A stretch of 14,395 nucleotides of DNA from Chloroflexota bacterium. Its GTDB lineage: Bacteria > Chloroflexota > UBA6077 > FW602-bin22 > JACPQP01. A model generated the notes under the pieces. It made no database searches and was not told where the DNA came from. It saw only the letters and a list, made by a program, of their open reading frames with translations. The stretch spans positions 1 to 14,395 of the forward strand of contig JACPQP010000121.1 in the NCBI GenBank assembly GCA_016190465.1, written 5' to 3'. This document shows, piece by piece, positions 13,845 through 14,395 of the stretch. The translations under genes and the position numbers were made by a program. Each line of letters opens with the position of its first letter. Position 1 is the first letter of the stretch.

Positions 13845-13873
13845 ATTGTAGCATACGCACAAATGAGCAGCCA
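13845..13873 (-). promoter_or_regulatory. Extended -10 promoter of the PucR regulator
   Basis: On the minus strand TGC-TACAAT gives an extended -10 (hexamer at 13845-13850), with a poor -35 (TGGCTG, 13868-13873) at 17 bp. Transcription would begin near 13838, leaving a leader of about 28 nt with GGAGG at 13817-13821 before ATC 13810. A palindrome ACGGC-A-GCCGT (plus strand, 13873-13883) abuts the -35 and is a candidate operator. Confidence 0.5.
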
Positions 13874-13920
13874 CGGCAGCCGTCGTCGGGGATTCGACTT
13901 GTTCTCTACTCACAACCAGA

Positions 13921-14163
13921 CTATTTCTGATAGTAGGCAGCGTTCTTCTCGATGAAGGTCTGCCAGTTGTCAGGAACGGCGTCTTCCGGATAGATCGCGT
14001 TCACCGGGCAGGCCGACTCGCAAGCCCCGCAGTCGATGCATTCATCCGGATTGATGAAGTACTGGTCGTCGGCGTCGGTCGAGTGAATGCAGTCGACCGG
14101 GCAGACGTCGACGCACGAGTGATCCTTCACCCCAATGCAGGGCTCGCAGATAATGTAGGGCAT
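13921..14163 (-). CDS. Seven-iron ferredoxin ([3Fe-4S]/[4Fe-4S])
   Basis: A small soluble electron carrier of 80 residues, very close in sequence pattern to the Thermus-type ferredoxin (MPYIICEPCIGVKD..., ECIDCGACESACPVNAIYPE). Cys9, Cys17 and Cys52 fit the [3Fe-4S] cluster, with C-x7-C replacing the CxxCxxC of eight-iron proteins; Cys21, Cys42, Cys45 and Cys48 fit the [4Fe-4S] cluster. Cys6 and Cys25 are extra. AGGAGGGAG precedes the ATG by about 10 nt. It is upstream of the PucR regulator but separated from it by that gene's own promoter, so it is probably monocistronic. It may serve glutamate synthase or pyruvate oxidoreductase; no partner is encoded here. Confidence 0.96.
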   Translation of the reverse strand: MPYIICEPCIGVKDHSCVDVCPVDCIHSTDADDQYFINPDECIDCGACESACPVNAIYPEDAVPDNWQTFIEKNAAYYQK

Positions 14164-14256
14164 GAGTGGAAGACTCCCTCCTCTGTGGCATCGTTGCGAT
14201 CAGGCCGGCGATCGGGATGACGCCTGAGCGAGGAACCGTCGCCAGCCTCGGCCCAC

Positions 14257-14285
14257 AGTATAATGAAAGGAAGCCATCAACGCAA
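14257..14285 (-). promoter_or_regulatory. Candidate ferredoxin promoter
   Basis: On the minus strand TTGCGT (14280-14285) and TATACT (14257-14262) are 17 bp apart, placing the start near 14250 and a leader of about 87 nt before the ferredoxin ATG. The plus strand reads a consensus TATAAT at 14259-14264 over the same bases, but has no good -35. Confidence 0.45.
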
Positions 14286-14321
14286 GCTGGATACCGTCTC
14301 GGCGCAAGGCTCAGTCGGTTG

Positions 14322-14395
14322 CGGAAAGTCCCTTAACGGCTCCGGGAAGGTCCAGGAAGGGCCGCAGCCCGTCCTGGCGGGGTTTGGGGTGTCCC
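14322..14395. repeat. Dispersed hairpin-forming intergenic repeat, copy 2 (cut by window end)
   Basis: Second copy of the element at 2542-2613: CGGAAAGT, a variable 9-11 nt stretch, then CCGGGAAGGTCCAGGA and the same hairpin and CGGGGTTTGGGGTGTCCC tail. Stem bases GGGC/GCCC are kept while the loop is CGCA instead of GGA. The copy runs off the window, so its full length is unknown. The rest of 14164-14321 holds only the ferredoxin leader and promoter. Confidence 0.8.

Overview
High-GC bacterial DNA (roughly two-thirds G+C by eye) with closely packed genes, many GTG/TTG starts, GC-rich palindromic intergenic repeats, a Thermus-type seven-iron ferredoxin, an alpha-type glutamine synthetase and a PucR-type regulator. 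Together these suggest a member of the Chloroflexota (Thermomicrobia-like or an uncultured relative). That placement is inference; no rRNA is present to settle it.

Layout. (1) 1-280: palindromic GC-rich repeats with no gene. (2) 281-2533: a two-gene plus-strand unit, a UroD-superfamily protein with a possible zinc His-x-Cys...Cys set and a Gfo/Idh/MocA dehydrogenase, probably part of a small-molecule catabolic locus. (3) 2534-2938: a mosaic of intergenic repeats, including a 72-nt element that recurs at the right end of the window, two tandem perfect hairpins and a good promoter. (4) 2939-3444: a decayed VapBC toxin-antitoxin pair, with a frameshifted AbrB-type antitoxin and a PIN toxin lacking its N-terminal half. 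(5) 3515-4945: an M81 (MlrC-like) metallopeptidase. (6) 5040-5348: an orphan minimal nucleotidyltransferase. (7) 5375-9783: a housekeeping plus-strand cluster rsmI-metG-tatD-polyprenyl diphosphate synthase (rRNA methylation, tRNA charging, a TatD nuclease, isoprenoid chain synthesis). (8) 9816-14163, minus strand: ferredoxin, then a PucR-type regulator, glutamine synthetase and a GalE-like epimerase. The last three are tightly spaced and probably cotranscribed.

Most notable observations. The PucR-type regulator's conserved N-terminal domain reads in frame about 50 codons upstream of the first ATG/GTG/TTG, and an AUC codon sits exactly where a start is expected, 6 nt behind GGAGG and about 28 nt after an extended -10 promoter. 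A 15-bp repeat unit occurs inside rsmI and metG in tandem and once in the prenyl synthase, in different reading frames, always at apparent linker or loop positions. An 18-bp tandem duplication has copied the stop/start junction between metG and tatD. The toxin-antitoxin remnant looks doubly broken. I found no CRISPR array, transposase, complete mobile element or recognisable new defence system.
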